Source of the DNA: UBA3907 sp033810155
GTDB taxonomy: Bacteria > Bacillota > Sulfobacillia > Fermentithermobacillales > Fermentithermobacillaceae
DNA: 41,205 nucleotides
Assembly: GCA_033810155.1 (NCBI GenBank)
Contig: JAPXKJ010000006.1
Span: 1-41,205, forward strand
Direction of reading: 5' to 3'
Part shown: positions 15,277 through 24,191 of the stretch, one piece after another
Layout of the letters: each line of letters opens with the position of its first letter
Position numbering within the stretch: position 1 is the first letter of the stretch
Position numbers and translations under genes: made by a program
The notes under the pieces: model-generated
The model's input: the letters and a program-made list of their open reading frames with translations, nothing else
Told to the model about the DNA's origin: nothing
Databases searched by the model: none

Positions 15277-17505
15277 CTATTTGAGATACTGATCAAACCA
15301 TCTCAGCATATGCGCGAGCCGCTCTTTTCTGTTCCATGGTTTTCCAGACCTTGAAAGCTCATGGTTTTCACCTTGAAACCGTACAAATTCCACGGTTTTG
15401 CCTAGTCGCTTAAGAGCCACGTACCATTGTTCTGCCTGCTCCATCGGGCAACGATAATCTTGTTCGCTGTGAAGTATGAGGATCGGCGTTTTCACGTTAG
15501 GCACATACCTTATAGGTGACCTTTCCATCAGCCATCCTTCGCTATCCCACAGATCCCTGTTTCCCATGCCTTTCTTGTTTCCGTAAAAACCGATGTCGGA
15601 GGTACCATACTTGGTGTACCAGTTGCTAATGCTCCTTTGCGTCACCGCAGCAGCAAACTTGTCTGTATGCCCCACAATCCAGTTGGTCATGAAGCCTCCA
15701 TAACTGCCGCCAGTCACCCCTACTTTGGAAGTATCGACCCAACCGACTCCATCCATCACATTTCTAAGCGCCATTATGTCTTGATAATCCATTCCACCCT
15801 GATCTTCGATTACCTGCTGGGCAAACCATTCTCCATATCCCAAGCTACCTCTAGGGTTACAATAGAACACACCGTAGCCCTTGGAGGCGAGCACCTGAAA
15901 CTCATGGAAGAAAGCCATTCCGTAGGTGACAGCAGGACCGCCGTGAATCTCCAAAACAGCCGGGTATTTCTTTGATGGTTCAAAGTCTATGGGCTTCATC
16001 ATCCAGCCTTCTATCTCAAGTCCATCGGGGCTCTGAAATATGAAGGACTCAGGCTTAGAGAGGTTAAGTTCCATTAAGACGTCGTCATTTACTCCTGTTA
16101 GCCGGATAACCTGCTTAAAAGTATGTCTGCGAGAAACCACGCTGTATTGCCACCCTTTAACCCGACACCTGTCAGGCTTCAATTCGACAGGCTCCTGTGA
16201 CACACCGCTCGCAACGTACACATCGGCAGGGTTAATCTCTGAGCCGCCTATGAACACGAATACATGCCCCGAACCTCGGTCGGAGAACGCAAATGAACTT
16301 ATCACCGGAGGATAGTCCTTGGCTTCTATGGCCGAAGGAGTCGCTAGTTTAGCGTTTCCTGAAAGGTCAAGGCACTCGGGGACAGGTTCTTGATCTGCAT
16401 CTACCACGAGGTCGCAGGAACCGTACGCTCCTTCTTCACACACTTCGCATATCTCACAACTGTCAACCGATACCCTGAAGATTTTCGAATAGCCTCTGTC
16501 GGTAGCGAGGAAATATATGAACCGACCATCTGCAGACCAGTACGGACCGCTTCCGCCTCCGTCCATTTTGGAATCGGTGGAAACTGAACATCCCATGCTC
16601 CTGTCAAACTTTTCGGTGAGGACTCGGGGCTCGCCTCCTTGGGCAGGGATCACCAAAATCTCGGATTTGGCAGCCGCTACATCTTTTCGAAGGTTTCCGT
16701 AATACGCTATATACTTCCCATCTTGAGAGTACACAGGCGAACCGGCAGGTCCGCGTCCGTCTGTAAGTCTCATCATCTCCCCTGTCTCCAAAGCAAGAGC
16801 CCAAATATCCGGGACTCCGTCTATCTCGCCATCAGGCTCGCGGCAAGAGTTAAATGCCACAACCTTTCCGTCAGGCGAGAAGGCGGGCGAATAACAATCG
16901 TACTCCCCGGAGGTGAGCTGTTTCTGCTCTCCGTTTTCCACATCAATCACAAATATCTGTCTTGGCCTAGGGTCTACTACGTATGGAACGCCGTTGGCTT
17001 TGTACCTTAGTTTTGTTACTACTGTAACGTCTTTGGACTTATGGGGATCGTCTTCTCCTTTTTCCTTGGGTTCCCGGGAAACAAAGGCTATAAACTTACC
17101 ATCAGGGGACCATGTGATGCCAGATTTGCCTTCTTCTCCCTGGGTCAGCTGCCTGGCTTCTCCTCCTTGTTCTAGGTCCAAAATCCATATCTGATTCTGG
17201 CCTGAGCGATTAGATGTAAACGCCATACGCCTCCCATCAGGGGAAAACCGAGGGGAACCTTCTCGGGCTCCTAGATCTGACGATTTCATTCCGTAGGTGA
17301 TTCGTCTCGGCCTTTCAAAGACACTATCTGCCTCGCATTTTATCCTCCGAGACATCCAAATACTTGACTCGTACGCGTTTTTATCTGCGTTTATGTTCGT
17401 TTGAACCCAGGCTATCTTGTTACCGTCAGTCGATATATCAGGGTCTCCGACGAACTTGAAGCGCCAGAGGTCTTCAAATGATACCGGGGTTTTGCTATTC
17501 TCCAT
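15277..17505 (-). CDS. S9 family peptidase, acylaminoacyl-peptidase-like, with TolB-type propeller
   Basis: 742-aa protein. The N-terminal half contains several WD40-like PD40 repeats (motifs of the form PRFSPDGRRMAFTSN, ITWSPDGKFIAFVS, PAFSPDGKVVAFNS), a beta-propeller that screens substrate size. The C-terminal alpha/beta hydrolase has the nucleophile Ser601 in TGGSYGGFMT, Asp683 in HSEQDYRCP and His715 in QGENHELS. These match acylaminoacyl/oligopeptidases of the S9C branch. No signal peptide: probably cytosolic degradation of imported oligopeptides. AGGAGGG precedes the ATG. Its 5' region holds a possible 14-codon leader ORF. It differs clearly in sequence from the other S9 peptidase at 7879-10353. 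Confidence 0.93.
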   Translation of the reverse strand: MENSKTPVSFEDLWRFKFVGDPDISTDGNKIAWVQTNINADKNAYESSIWMSRRIKCEADSVFERPRRITYGMKSSDLGAREGSPRFSPDGRRMAFTSNRSGQNQIWILDLEQGGEARQLTQGEEGKSGITWSPDGKFIAFVSREPKEKGEDDPHKSKDVTVVTKLRYKANGVPYVVDPRPRQIFVIDVENGEQKQLTSGEYDCYSPAFSPDGKVVAFNSCREPDGEIDGVPDIWALALETGEMMRLTDGRGPAGSPVYSQDGKYIAYYGNLRKDVAAAKSEILVIPAQGGEPRVLTEKFDRSMGCSVSTDSKMDGGGSGPYWSADGRFIYFLATDRGYSKIFRVSVDSCEICEVCEEGAYGSCDLVVDADQEPVPECLDLSGNAKLATPSAIEAKDYPPVISSFAFSDRGSGHVFVFIGGSEINPADVYVASGVSQEPVELKPDRCRVKGWQYSVVSRRHTFKQVIRLTGVNDDVLMELNLSKPESFIFQSPDGLEIEGWMMKPIDFEPSKKYPAVLEIHGGPAVTYGMAFFHEFQVLASKGYGVFYCNPRGSLGYGEWFAQQVIEDQGGMDYQDIMALRNVMDGVGWVDTSKVGVTGGSYGGFMTNWIVGHTDKFAAAVTQRSISNWYTKYGTSDIGFYGNKKGMGNRDLWDSEGWLMERSPIRYVPNVKTPILILHSEQDYRCPMEQAEQWYVALKRLGKTVEFVRFQGENHELSRSGKPWNRKERLAHMLRWFDQYLK

Positions 17506-17560
17506 CTTTTCACCCTCCTAGTGGATCGTTGACTGATGGCTGGTGAAAAAAGAAGGATAC

Positions 17561-17605
17561 CTATCTTCCTTGTCCGTGTTTATCCTTCCCTTCGCATTCA
17601 TCCAT
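17561..17605 (-). CDS. Possible 14-codon leader ORF upstream of the S9 peptidase
   Basis: The frame reads MDECEGKDKHGQGR then TAG. AGGAG sits 7 nt before its ATG, which is ideal spacing. Just downstream (minus strand) AAGGA and TCCTT can pair and are followed by CTTTTTT (about 17545-17569), resembling an attenuator. The peptide has no enriched amino acid that would suggest a sensing mechanism, so it may be chance. Confidence 0.25.
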   Translation of the reverse strand: MDECEGKDKHGQGR

Positions 17606-17716
17606 CAGTGCTCTCCTAATTCATTCTATATCGTATGTGGATTACCCTTGATCGCAACAAGTTTTCCAGAGTCTTTTCCAAAGGATGATTGTTAGAAGAA
17701 GACGCATCTAACTAAA

Positions 17717-17761
17717 ATGGGACGTAAGTCCCATATGAAAGACTGAGTCCAGTATCGATAT
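17717..17761 (+). promoter_or_regulatory. Hairpin and sigma-D-like promoter upstream of flagellin
   Basis: ATGGGAC-GTAA-GTCCCAT (17717-17734) is a perfect 7-bp inverted repeat. Immediately downstream, GAAA (17737-17740) and ATCGATAT (17754-17761) resemble the sigma-D/sigma-28 elements TAAA and GCCGATAT (6 of 8 in the -10), with 13 nt between them. Flagellin genes in Bacillota are normally sigma-D dependent; the match here is imperfect. The inverted repeat may be an operator. Confidence 0.4.
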
Positions 17762-17768
17762 GCATAGT

Positions 17769-17827
17769 GAGGACAAAGAGCCTCAATTAGGGCCCAAGGA
17801 AGGGCCGAAACAACATCCAAGGAAGGG
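17769..17827 (+). promoter_or_regulatory. Flagellin mRNA leader with CsrA-like GGA sites
   Basis: The motif CCAAGGAAGGG occurs twice, at 17794-17804 and 17817-17827. In the first, GGCCC (17791-17795) pairs with GGGCC (17802-17806), placing AAGGAA in the loop. The second overlaps the flagellin ribosome binding site. GGA in a hairpin loop plus a second GGA at the SD is the arrangement CsrA uses to repress hag in Bacillus subtilis. A third GGA (about 17771-17773) lies in a GAGG/CCTC stem. Confidence 0.6.
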
Positions 17828-17835
17828 TGAAGAAG

Positions 17836-18993
17836 ATGAGAATCAACACGAACATTCCAGCGTTAAACGCATGGAGAAACCTCGGTATTACAGGAAACAT
17901 GATGTCAAAGTCGTTGGAGAAACTGTCTTCTGGTTACAGGATTAATAGAGCGGCCGACGATGCTGCCGGCTTGGCCATTTCTGAGAAGATGAAGGCTCAG
18001 ATATCAGGCCTCAGGCAGGCGTCCAGAAACGCCCAGGACGGCATCTCTCTTATCCAGACAGCAGAAGGCGCATTGAATGAGACCCACACTATGTTGAATG
18101 ACATGCGCAGGCTTGTGCTGCAGGCGCATAACGGAACAAACGCAGGAGACGACCTAGAGAAAATACAGCAGGAGATCAATGCTCTAATTGAAGAGATAAC
18201 GGGGATAGCGGAACGTGCTGAGTTTAACACGAAGAGCTTGCTAACGGGTGATTTGACGAAGAAAATAGAAATCTCCACCACCTCACCCTTGCCTACGGGG
18301 TTCGAAATAACCAATTTCAGCGGTGCTGAGAGAGGAACGTACAGCCTTAGTCTTGCGAAGGATGATACTTCGGAAGAATGGACCGTAACACTGCAAAACA
18401 CAGCCGATTCTAGTACTACCCAAGACATCAATATAGGCAAGTGGACAGACGAAAAGGTCACTCAAGGTATCGACCTCAATTTCGATAATTTCGGAATAGA
18501 ACTTCACATTGCAGGAAGCGCTGATAGCCCCGTGACCTTGGCAGCAGCGGATTCCTCGTTCGAAGTAGCCTCCGGCAGCCTCGTACTCCAAATCGGTGCC
18601 AATAAAGATCAGAACATGGACGTCATAATCAGCGACATGAGATCAAAAGCGCTAGGCCTCACAGACGGCACTAACAATAAGGTAGACGTAACCAAATTCG
18701 ACGACCCTGGTTTCGATTTCAACACACAGTTAAAACTCATTGACGACGCGATATCAGCGGTATCAACGCAAAGGTCCGAACTTGGAGCCTACCAAAACCG
18801 ACTAGAGCACACAATCAACAACCTAGACACCGCTGCCGAGAACCTAGACGCAGCCAACTCCCGAATAAGAGACGTAGACATGGCTCTAGAGATGGCAAAC
18901 TTCACGAGACACCAAATCCTGCAGCAGGCAGGCACTGCAATGCTGGCCCAAGCCAACGTAACACCGCAGGCAATCCTGAAACTCCTAGGCTAA
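17836..18993 (+). CDS. hag: Flagellin
   Basis: 385-aa flagellin. The conserved N-terminal D0/D1 helices (MRINTNIPALNAWRNLG, LSSGYRINRAADDAAGLAISEKM, NAQDGISLIQTAEGAL) and C-terminal D1/D0 helices (NRLEHTINNLDTAAENL, ANSRIRDVDMALEMANFTRHQIL, ending ILKLLG) are complete. The middle (about 150-285) is the variable D2-like insert. The ATG at 17836 follows GGAAGGG by 8 nt; a GTG 9 nt upstream would overlap the SD. It polymerises into the flagellar filament after export (family knowledge). It is monocistronic with a strong terminator; no other flagellar genes are in the window. The leader suggests CsrA control. Confidence 0.96.
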   Translation: MRINTNIPALNAWRNLGITGNMMSKSLEKLSSGYRINRAADDAAGLAISEKMKAQISGLRQASRNAQDGISLIQTAEGALNETHTMLNDMRRLVLQAHNGTNAGDDLEKIQQEINALIEEITGIAERAEFNTKSLLTGDLTKKIEISTTSPLPTGFEITNFSGAERGTYSLSLAKDDTSEEWTVTLQNTADSSTTQDINIGKWTDEKVTQGIDLNFDNFGIELHIAGSADSPVTLAAADSSFEVASGSLVLQIGANKDQNMDVIISDMRSKALGLTDGTNNKVDVTKFDDPGFDFNTQLKLIDDAISAVSTQRSELGAYQNRLEHTINNLDTAAENLDAANSRIRDVDMALEMANFTRHQILQQAGTAMLAQANVTPQAILKLLG

Positions 18994-19009
18994 AACACTT
19001 GGTAATATC

Positions 19010-19040
19010 AAAAGGGCCCGGCTTTTCGTCGGGCCCTTTT
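19010..19040 (+). terminator. Rho-independent terminator after flagellin
   Basis: AAAAGGGCCCG (from 19010) pairs perfectly with CGGGCCCTTTT (to 19040) around a 9-nt loop; the T-run ends the stem. It starts 16 nt after the flagellin stop. Confidence 0.93.
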
Positions 19041-19133
19041 CTTACTACACACCAACGGCAACTTCCCTAACACATCTTCCCACTCTATCGCTCCACATCT
19101 ATCACTTTGTCGCACTCAGACAAGGATCAACGC

Positions 19134-19988
19134 TCAATACTCCACAGGCCTCGCGTAAATCCCTACAGTACCCGGCCCGGTATGCACCCCAATTACAGGT
19201 CCGACCTCGAAGAGTGAAGGAGCGCCCTTAACATTTAGTTTCTCCAAAGCCAGTTTCAAAAGAGATTGAGCATACTCAAACCCTTGCCCGTGGCCTACAG
19301 CAATAGACACACCGCGCCTTCTGAATTTCGCTTCCAGAAACTCCACCATTCCACCTATAGCCTGTTTCATGCTCCTAACCTTGGCTAAGGGCACGTAAAT
19401 ACCTTCTTCAACACGGACTATGGGCTTGATCTTGAGCAAAGTTCCGACTACAGAAGACACCTTACCAATGCGTCCGCCTCTTTGGAGGTAATACAATGTG
19501 TCCAGACTAAAAAGAACCTCAGCTTGATCTTTGAGTCTCGAAACTCTTTCAAGAATATCCTTGACGCTGAAACCTTCCATCGCCAAACGAGCAGCCTCTA
19601 TGGCCTGCCCCGCGATGCCAAAACTTATGGATTGAGTATCAACTACATGTATCCGATCGGGCGCCAATTCCGATGCCACCATCCGCGCGACATCAACAGT
19701 ACTGCTTAATCCCTTAGAAATGTGAAAAGACAGTATCTCCTTGCCCGAATCCAACAGAGGCTTGTAAGTATCCCAAAACTCCTGCGGCGAAGGCTGCGAA
19801 CTAGTAGGCAATTCCTCCCCTGCTTCCTCGAGGATCGGATAAAACTCAGACGGCGTCAAATCAACCCCATCTTTGTAGACCACTCCACGATAGACAACCG
19901 AAAGCGGTATCACAGTTATATCAAATTCCCTTGCCAATTCTTTTCCGATATCACTCGTGCTGTCAGTAACTACGGCAATATTTGCCAA
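19134..19988 (-). CDS. DegV family fatty-acid-binding protein
   Basis: 284-aa DegV protein. The N-terminal domain begins IAVVTDSTSDIGKELAREF and has the lipid-binding loop TSSQPSP (about 62-68); later come FHISKGLSSTVDVARM and the LQRGGRIGKVSSVVGTLLKIKPIV segment of the second domain. DegV/FakB proteins bind an acyl chain and in some species feed it to the kinase FakA (family knowledge). The start is TTG, with GGAGAGG 5 nt upstream; no ATG lies near. It is encoded alone, 96 nt upstream of the L,D-transpeptidase gene's end on the same strand, so co-transcription is possible. Confidence 0.93.
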   Translation of the reverse strand: MANIAVVTDSTSDIGKELAREFDITVIPLSVVYRGVVYKDGVDLTPSEFYPILEEAGEELPTSSQPSPQEFWDTYKPLLDSGKEILSFHISKGLSSTVDVARMVASELAPDRIHVVDTQSISFGIAGQAIEAARLAMEGFSVKDILERVSRLKDQAEVLFSLDTLYYLQRGGRIGKVSSVVGTLLKIKPIVRVEEGIYVPLAKVRSMKQAIGGMVEFLEAKFRRRGVSIAVGHGQGFEYAQSLLKLALEKLNVKGAPSLFEVGPVIGVHTGPGTVGIYARPVEY

Positions 19989-20083
19989 AGCATCCTCTCC
20001 CCGTTCCTCGATGAGTAATCTCTAAAGAAGCACAACTAACAAAAACCGCTCTGCACGCTGAGACTTCTGAATTTCGCCTCTTT

Positions 20084-20794
20084 CTAGTCATGGATAAAAA
20101 CCGTGGTCCCCTCGGGAATATTATCATATATCCACTTAGCATCTTCCACTTGAAGCCGTATGCATCCATGGGAAGCAGGTTGGCCAAGTTTCTCAGCTTC
20201 TTCTTCGATAATCTCCCCATTTTCGTTCATAGCCAAAGAATGAAACAAATAAACACCCCAATCCTTAAAAGACACCCAATATTTAGCCCCCTGCCCGTAT
20301 TTTGCATTAAAAAACCACAAACCGCGGTTCTGAACCTCAAAAGTCCCTAAAGGAGTCTCATGACCCTCTACCCCGGTAGAGGCTACCATCTCTCTTATGA
20401 CCTCTCCGTCTTGATAGACTTTAACCGTCTGCATAGATACATCCACATCGATTGAAAGGCGTTCAGGCTCGGCGATGTACTCGGGACCTTTTTCGGAAGA
20501 ATCGCCATGTAAAGGTTCAGTCGTCGCAAGGAGAAGATCTGCGCCTTCTGCCATATTTTCTCCAGGCCCTTCTTGTTCTTCGTTGCGCACAGGAAACCCT
20601 GCTACTTCAGAAATACTCCCGGCTTCCTTTTGACCAAAGAAGAACCTTAAGCTGGTGCCCGCCTCCGGGGTATTTATCTTTGTGCCAATATTCCACATAA
20701 TAATTCGCGGAAGTATTACCCTCCCGAAAACAAATCCCATAAGGACAATGCCCAGCATAACCAGAATTATTACTGCAATCTCTCGTCGAGACAT
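20084..20794 (-). CDS. Membrane-anchored L,D-transpeptidase (YkuD domain)
   Basis: 236 aa. An N-terminal membrane helix (about 7-28) is followed by a low-complexity acidic linker (about 60-110) and a YkuD domain (112-236). The catalytic motif is ASHGCIRL with Cys211, assisted by His209 and by His185 in YLFHSL. Such enzymes make 3-3 cross-links in peptidoglycan or attach proteins to it, outside the membrane (family knowledge). GGGAGG lies 5 nt before ATG 20794; the frame extends 22 codons further but without a ribosome binding site. It is encoded between the DegV and dppF genes on the same strand. Confidence 0.92.
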   Translation of the reverse strand: MSRREIAVIILVMLGIVLMGFVFGRVILPRIIMWNIGTKINTPEAGTSLRFFFGQKEAGSISEVAGFPVRNEEQEGPGENMAEGADLLLATTEPLHGDSSEKGPEYIAEPERLSIDVDVSMQTVKVYQDGEVIREMVASTGVEGHETPLGTFEVQNRGLWFFNAKYGQGAKYWVSFKDWGVYLFHSLAMNENGEIIEEEAEKLGQPASHGCIRLQVEDAKWIYDNIPEGTTVFIHD

Positions 20795-21038
20795 CTCAAC
20801 CTCCCAATTACGGTAAAATCCCTTCAAAGAAGAAATACACCCATACGATAGGCCAAACACAAGGTACGTGAAAACACCGAAGGTAACTCATAAACCTCCG
20901 GGCGCCTTTATGCCAATGCACCACAGGCCCACAATCATTATAATGTGAAAGGATATGCGCCACAATTAAAAAGGGTATCATCTATGAGCCCCGCGGTTTT
21001 TTGTGCGTCAGCGTCGACCGAATGAACTGTCCTTGATT

Positions 21039-22052
21039 TCAGCAGCGGTGACAAGAAACGAAGTGGTTTGGATCTTTTTCCTGCCATTGGGGCTGTTCCC
21101 GGCGACAGATTTCCATGGAATAAGGGCATCTGGGATGGAAAGCGCACCCCGATGGAGGGTCTATGGGACTTGGTACATCCCCTTCTAGCACTATGCGCTT
21201 AGTTTGGTGGTCCGGATCCGGCACAGGGATCGCCGATAAAAGAGCCTGGGTATAAGGGTGTTGAGGAGAGGCATACAATGTAGTTTTGTCTGCAAGTTCT
21301 ACCATCCTGCCGAGATACATGACCCCAACTCTGTCGGATATATGCTCAACTACGCTGAGATTGTGCGCGATGAACACATATGTCAGGTTAAACTCTTCCT
21401 GCAGATCATCTAACAAGTTTAGGATCTGCGACTGGATTGATACGTCCAAAGCAGATACCGGCTCGTCACATACTACGAGTTTCGGACGCAAGGCCAACGC
21501 CCTAGCAATACCGATGCGTTGACGCTGCCCCCCTGAAAACTCGTGAGGATACCGTCTTGCATGGTACGGGCTAAGACCTACAACCCGCAGCAAGTTGTCA
21601 ACCTTGTCTTGTTTTTCTTTGCCCGCAGCCACCCCGTGAATCGTAAGGGCTTCGGCTACTATGTCCCCTACTGTCATCCGAGGGTTTAGCGAACCGTAAG
21701 GATCTTGAAATATTATTTGCATTTCTTTGCGCAAATGCCGTAGTTCTTGGCTATTCATTTTAAGGACATCTGACCCTTCGAAAACCACCTGGCCTGACGT
21801 TGGTTCTTCAAGACGCAATAGGCACCGTCCAGTAGTAGTTTTGCCGCACCCTGACTCGCCAACCAGTCCCAAAGTCTCGCCCGGATATACGTCAAAGGAA
21901 ACATCGTCTACTGCCTTCACCCATCCGCTTGTCTTAGACAGTAGCCCGCTTCTTACCGGAAAGTACTTCTTTAGATTTCGCACCTCCAACAAAGGTGCTT
22001 GCCCAATCGCATTCTCAACCTCTAGTTCATTCGTTTCCATCTTACTTTTCAA
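21039..22052 (-). CDS. dppF: Oligopeptide/dipeptide ABC transporter ATP-binding protein (DppF/OppF type)
   Basis: 337-aa ABC ATPase. Walker A GESGCGKTTTG, Q-loop IIFQDPYGSLNPRM, signature FSGGQRQRIGIARALAL, Walker B LVVCDEPVSALD and the switch His in FIAHNLSVVEHISD are present. The C-terminal oligo_HPY extension carries the cysteine set CAFHPRC...C...C that binds metal or an Fe-S cluster in this family. The TTG start is supported by GAGGTG 7 nt upstream; ATG 22040 is the alternative. It is the last gene of the minus-strand operon dppA-B-C-D-F, 63 nt after dppD. It powers peptide import with the dppD product. Confidence 0.94.
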   Translation of the reverse strand: MKSKMETNELEVENAIGQAPLLEVRNLKKYFPVRSGLLSKTSGWVKAVDDVSFDVYPGETLGLVGESGCGKTTTGRCLLRLEEPTSGQVVFEGSDVLKMNSQELRHLRKEMQIIFQDPYGSLNPRMTVGDIVAEALTIHGVAAGKEKQDKVDNLLRVVGLSPYHARRYPHEFSGGQRQRIGIARALALRPKLVVCDEPVSALDVSIQSQILNLLDDLQEEFNLTYVFIAHNLSVVEHISDRVGVMYLGRMVELADKTTLYASPQHPYTQALLSAIPVPDPDHQTKRIVLEGDVPSPIDPPSGCAFHPRCPYSMEICRREQPQWQEKDPNHFVSCHRC

Positions 22053-22115
22053 CCAAATTCACCTCTTTGAAGTCCTTAGGTAAAGAGCCATGTTAGTCAG
22101 GTGCCTTTTTATCTT

Positions 22116-23207
22116 CTACGAATCGATGCCCGGGAAAAAACACCTAACCGAATGACCCGGCGATATTTCGGTAATACAAGGCTCCTCGGTACAGCACACA
22201 TCCTTCGCATGTTCGCACCGAGTGCTAAACTTACATCCCTTCGGCATATACATGGGATTCGGCACCACACCCGGTATGGCGTAGAGCCTCTTTCTCGCCG
22301 AACCGGGCCTTGGGATAGCCCTCAAAAGAGCGTTTGTGTATGGGTGGAGTGGATTGTAAAAGACATCACGGACGGAAGCTTCCTCCACAACCCGGCCAAG
22401 ATACATCACGATGACCCTTTCTGCCATCTCTGAGATCACACCTAAGTCATGGGTGATGAGCATGATGGCCGTATCGAAATCCTCTCTTATATCCTTCATG
22501 ACCTCAAGGATCTGCGCTTGAATTGTAACATCAAGGGCAGTAGTAGGCTCATCCGCGATAAGGAGTTTCGGATTACAGGCAAGTGCCATGGCTATCATGG
22601 CCCGCTGACGCATCCCTCCCGACAGCTCATGAGGATACTGATTGCATCTTCGAAGAGGGTCAGATATGCCGACCGAAGTAAGAAGCAACTCGGTTTTTTC
22701 CAGCGCCTGTTCCTTTGAATACCCCCTGTGATACTCAGGTACCTCGGCGATTTGGTCACCTATGGTGTAAACCGGGTTAAGGCTGGTCATGGGTTCTTGG
22801 AATATCATAGCTATCTTGTCGCCTCTTATACCCCGCATCTCTTCGGGTGACTTTGTAAGAAGGTCCTCGCCTTCAAACCAAATGTGACCCGCCTCAATTC
22901 TGCCCGGAGGATAAGGAACCAATCCCATGACGGAAAGGGCAGTAACGCTCTTGCCGCACCCTGACTCGCCAACTATCCCTACTGTTTCACCTGCCTTTAT
23001 GGAAAAAGAAACTCCATCAACCGCAGGGACTGCGCCTTCGAAAGTATAGTAGGTTGTCTTTAAGTCTTTTACGCAAAGAAGATCTGAAGAGGAAAGTCCG
23101 GACTGTTCTGCAACACCTTCTTCGCCCAAGACAATATCAACGGTTTCTTCCGCTGTATTCTTGCTGCCTTTGCCCTTCAACTTCTGAGCCAACACATTTC
23201 TTATCAT
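22116..23207 (-). CDS. dppD: Oligopeptide/dipeptide ABC transporter ATP-binding protein (DppD/OppD type)
   Basis: 363-aa ABC ATPase with Walker A GESGCGKSVTA, Q-loop MIFQEPMTSLNPVYT, signature LSGGMRQRAMIAMALA, Walker B LLIADEPTTALD and switch LITHDLGVISEMA. The GGMRQRAMIA signature is that of OppD/DppD rather than OppF. The C-terminus has the family's cysteine cluster (GCKFSTRC...CC...C). The N-terminal ~42 residues (rich in Lys, Glu and Ser) precede the normal start of the ABC domain and are longer than usual; GAGGATGAAGAG before the ATG still supports this start. It is 21 nt downstream of dppC in the same operon. Confidence 0.94.
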   Translation of the reverse strand: MIRNVLAQKLKGKGSKNTAEETVDIVLGEEGVAEQSGLSSSDLLCVKDLKTTYYTFEGAVPAVDGVSFSIKAGETVGIVGESGCGKSVTALSVMGLVPYPPGRIEAGHIWFEGEDLLTKSPEEMRGIRGDKIAMIFQEPMTSLNPVYTIGDQIAEVPEYHRGYSKEQALEKTELLLTSVGISDPLRRCNQYPHELSGGMRQRAMIAMALACNPKLLIADEPTTALDVTIQAQILEVMKDIREDFDTAIMLITHDLGVISEMAERVIVMYLGRVVEEASVRDVFYNPLHPYTNALLRAIPRPGSARKRLYAIPGVVPNPMYMPKGCKFSTRCEHAKDVCCTEEPCITEISPGHSVRCFFPGIDS

Positions 23208-23228
23208 CTCTTCATCCTCATCCTCACA

Positions 23229-24167
23229 TCAATCTTTGAGCCTGGGATCCAAGGCATCTCTAAGACCGTCTCCTACATAATTAAAGGCCAGTACTGTAAG
23301 GAAAATGAATATGCCCGGAAACGTAGCTATCCATGGTGCCTGACGCAAATTAGTCCGGCCGGCATTTAGGATGCTACCCCAGCTTGGAAACGGTTCCGGT
23401 ACGCCTAGCCCCAGGAAACTCAAACTTGACTCGGAAAGTATTGCGCCTCCGATCTTTAGCGTAGCAGACACTATTACAGGAGCCATCGCGTTGGGCAGTA
23501 TGTGTCTGAAAATGATCCTAGCATCGCTAGCGCCCAGCGCTTTGGCTGCGGTCACAAACTCCTGCTCTCTCAAAGACAGAAACTGTCCTCGCACCATCCT
23601 CGCAAGACTTGGCCAAGACGTAAGGCCAATGACCAACATGATATTGAAAATGTTCCTCTCAACCACAGATACTATTGTTATGAGCAAGAAAAACGTCGGA
23701 AAGGACATCACTGCCTCTGTTATCCGCATAAGCACGTTGTCGATTTTCCCACCATAGTATCCTGCTACAGCTCCTACGACAGTGCCCAAAAGAACCGAAA
23801 CCCCTGCGGCTACAAAACCAATGGACAAACTGATGCGACTTCCCCAGACCACTCGGCTAAAGACATCCCTTCCTAAGTGATCGGTACCCATCAAGTGTTC
23901 CCAGGAAATGCCGTCCAACCGATCGGCAGGCATGGTCTCCCTGTATGATTGAGTGGCAATGAACGGGGCGAAAATGGCAACCAGATACATAAAGACTAAG
24001 AAATAGAGTCCTGCCATTGCCAATTTGTGCTGTTTGAAGCGACGCCAAACCATTTTCCCATAGGACTCCGATGCCCCCATGGCTGTTTCGTCGTCTAAGC
24101 CCACATCAAAATAACCGATATCTGCTTTATTTTTAGCTTGCACTGATCTATCGCGAATTCCCATCAT
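23229..24167 (-). CDS. dppC: Peptide ABC transporter permease (DppC/OppC type)
   Basis: 312-aa membrane protein with a cytoplasmic N-terminal tail (about 1-50), the OppC_N helix (AMAGLYFLVFMYLVAIFAPFI) and a BPD_transp_1 domain with about five further helices. The EAA loop, which contacts the ATPases, is readable around VTAAKALGASDARIIFRHILPNA. The ending VGDGLRDALDPRLKD is characteristic of DppC/OppC. Two adjacent ATG codons (24167, 24164) can both use the upstream GGGTGA. It lies between dppB (24 nt) and dppD (21 nt). Confidence 0.94.
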   Translation of the reverse strand: MMGIRDRSVQAKNKADIGYFDVGLDDETAMGASESYGKMVWRRFKQHKLAMAGLYFLVFMYLVAIFAPFIATQSYRETMPADRLDGISWEHLMGTDHLGRDVFSRVVWGSRISLSIGFVAAGVSVLLGTVVGAVAGYYGGKIDNVLMRITEAVMSFPTFFLLITIVSVVERNIFNIMLVIGLTSWPSLARMVRGQFLSLREQEFVTAAKALGASDARIIFRHILPNAMAPVIVSATLKIGGAILSESSLSFLGLGVPEPFPSWGSILNAGRTNLRQAPWIATFPGIFIFLTVLAFNYVGDGLRDALDPRLKD

Positions 24168-24191
24168 TTATCACCCGCTTAAATCCTTTGA

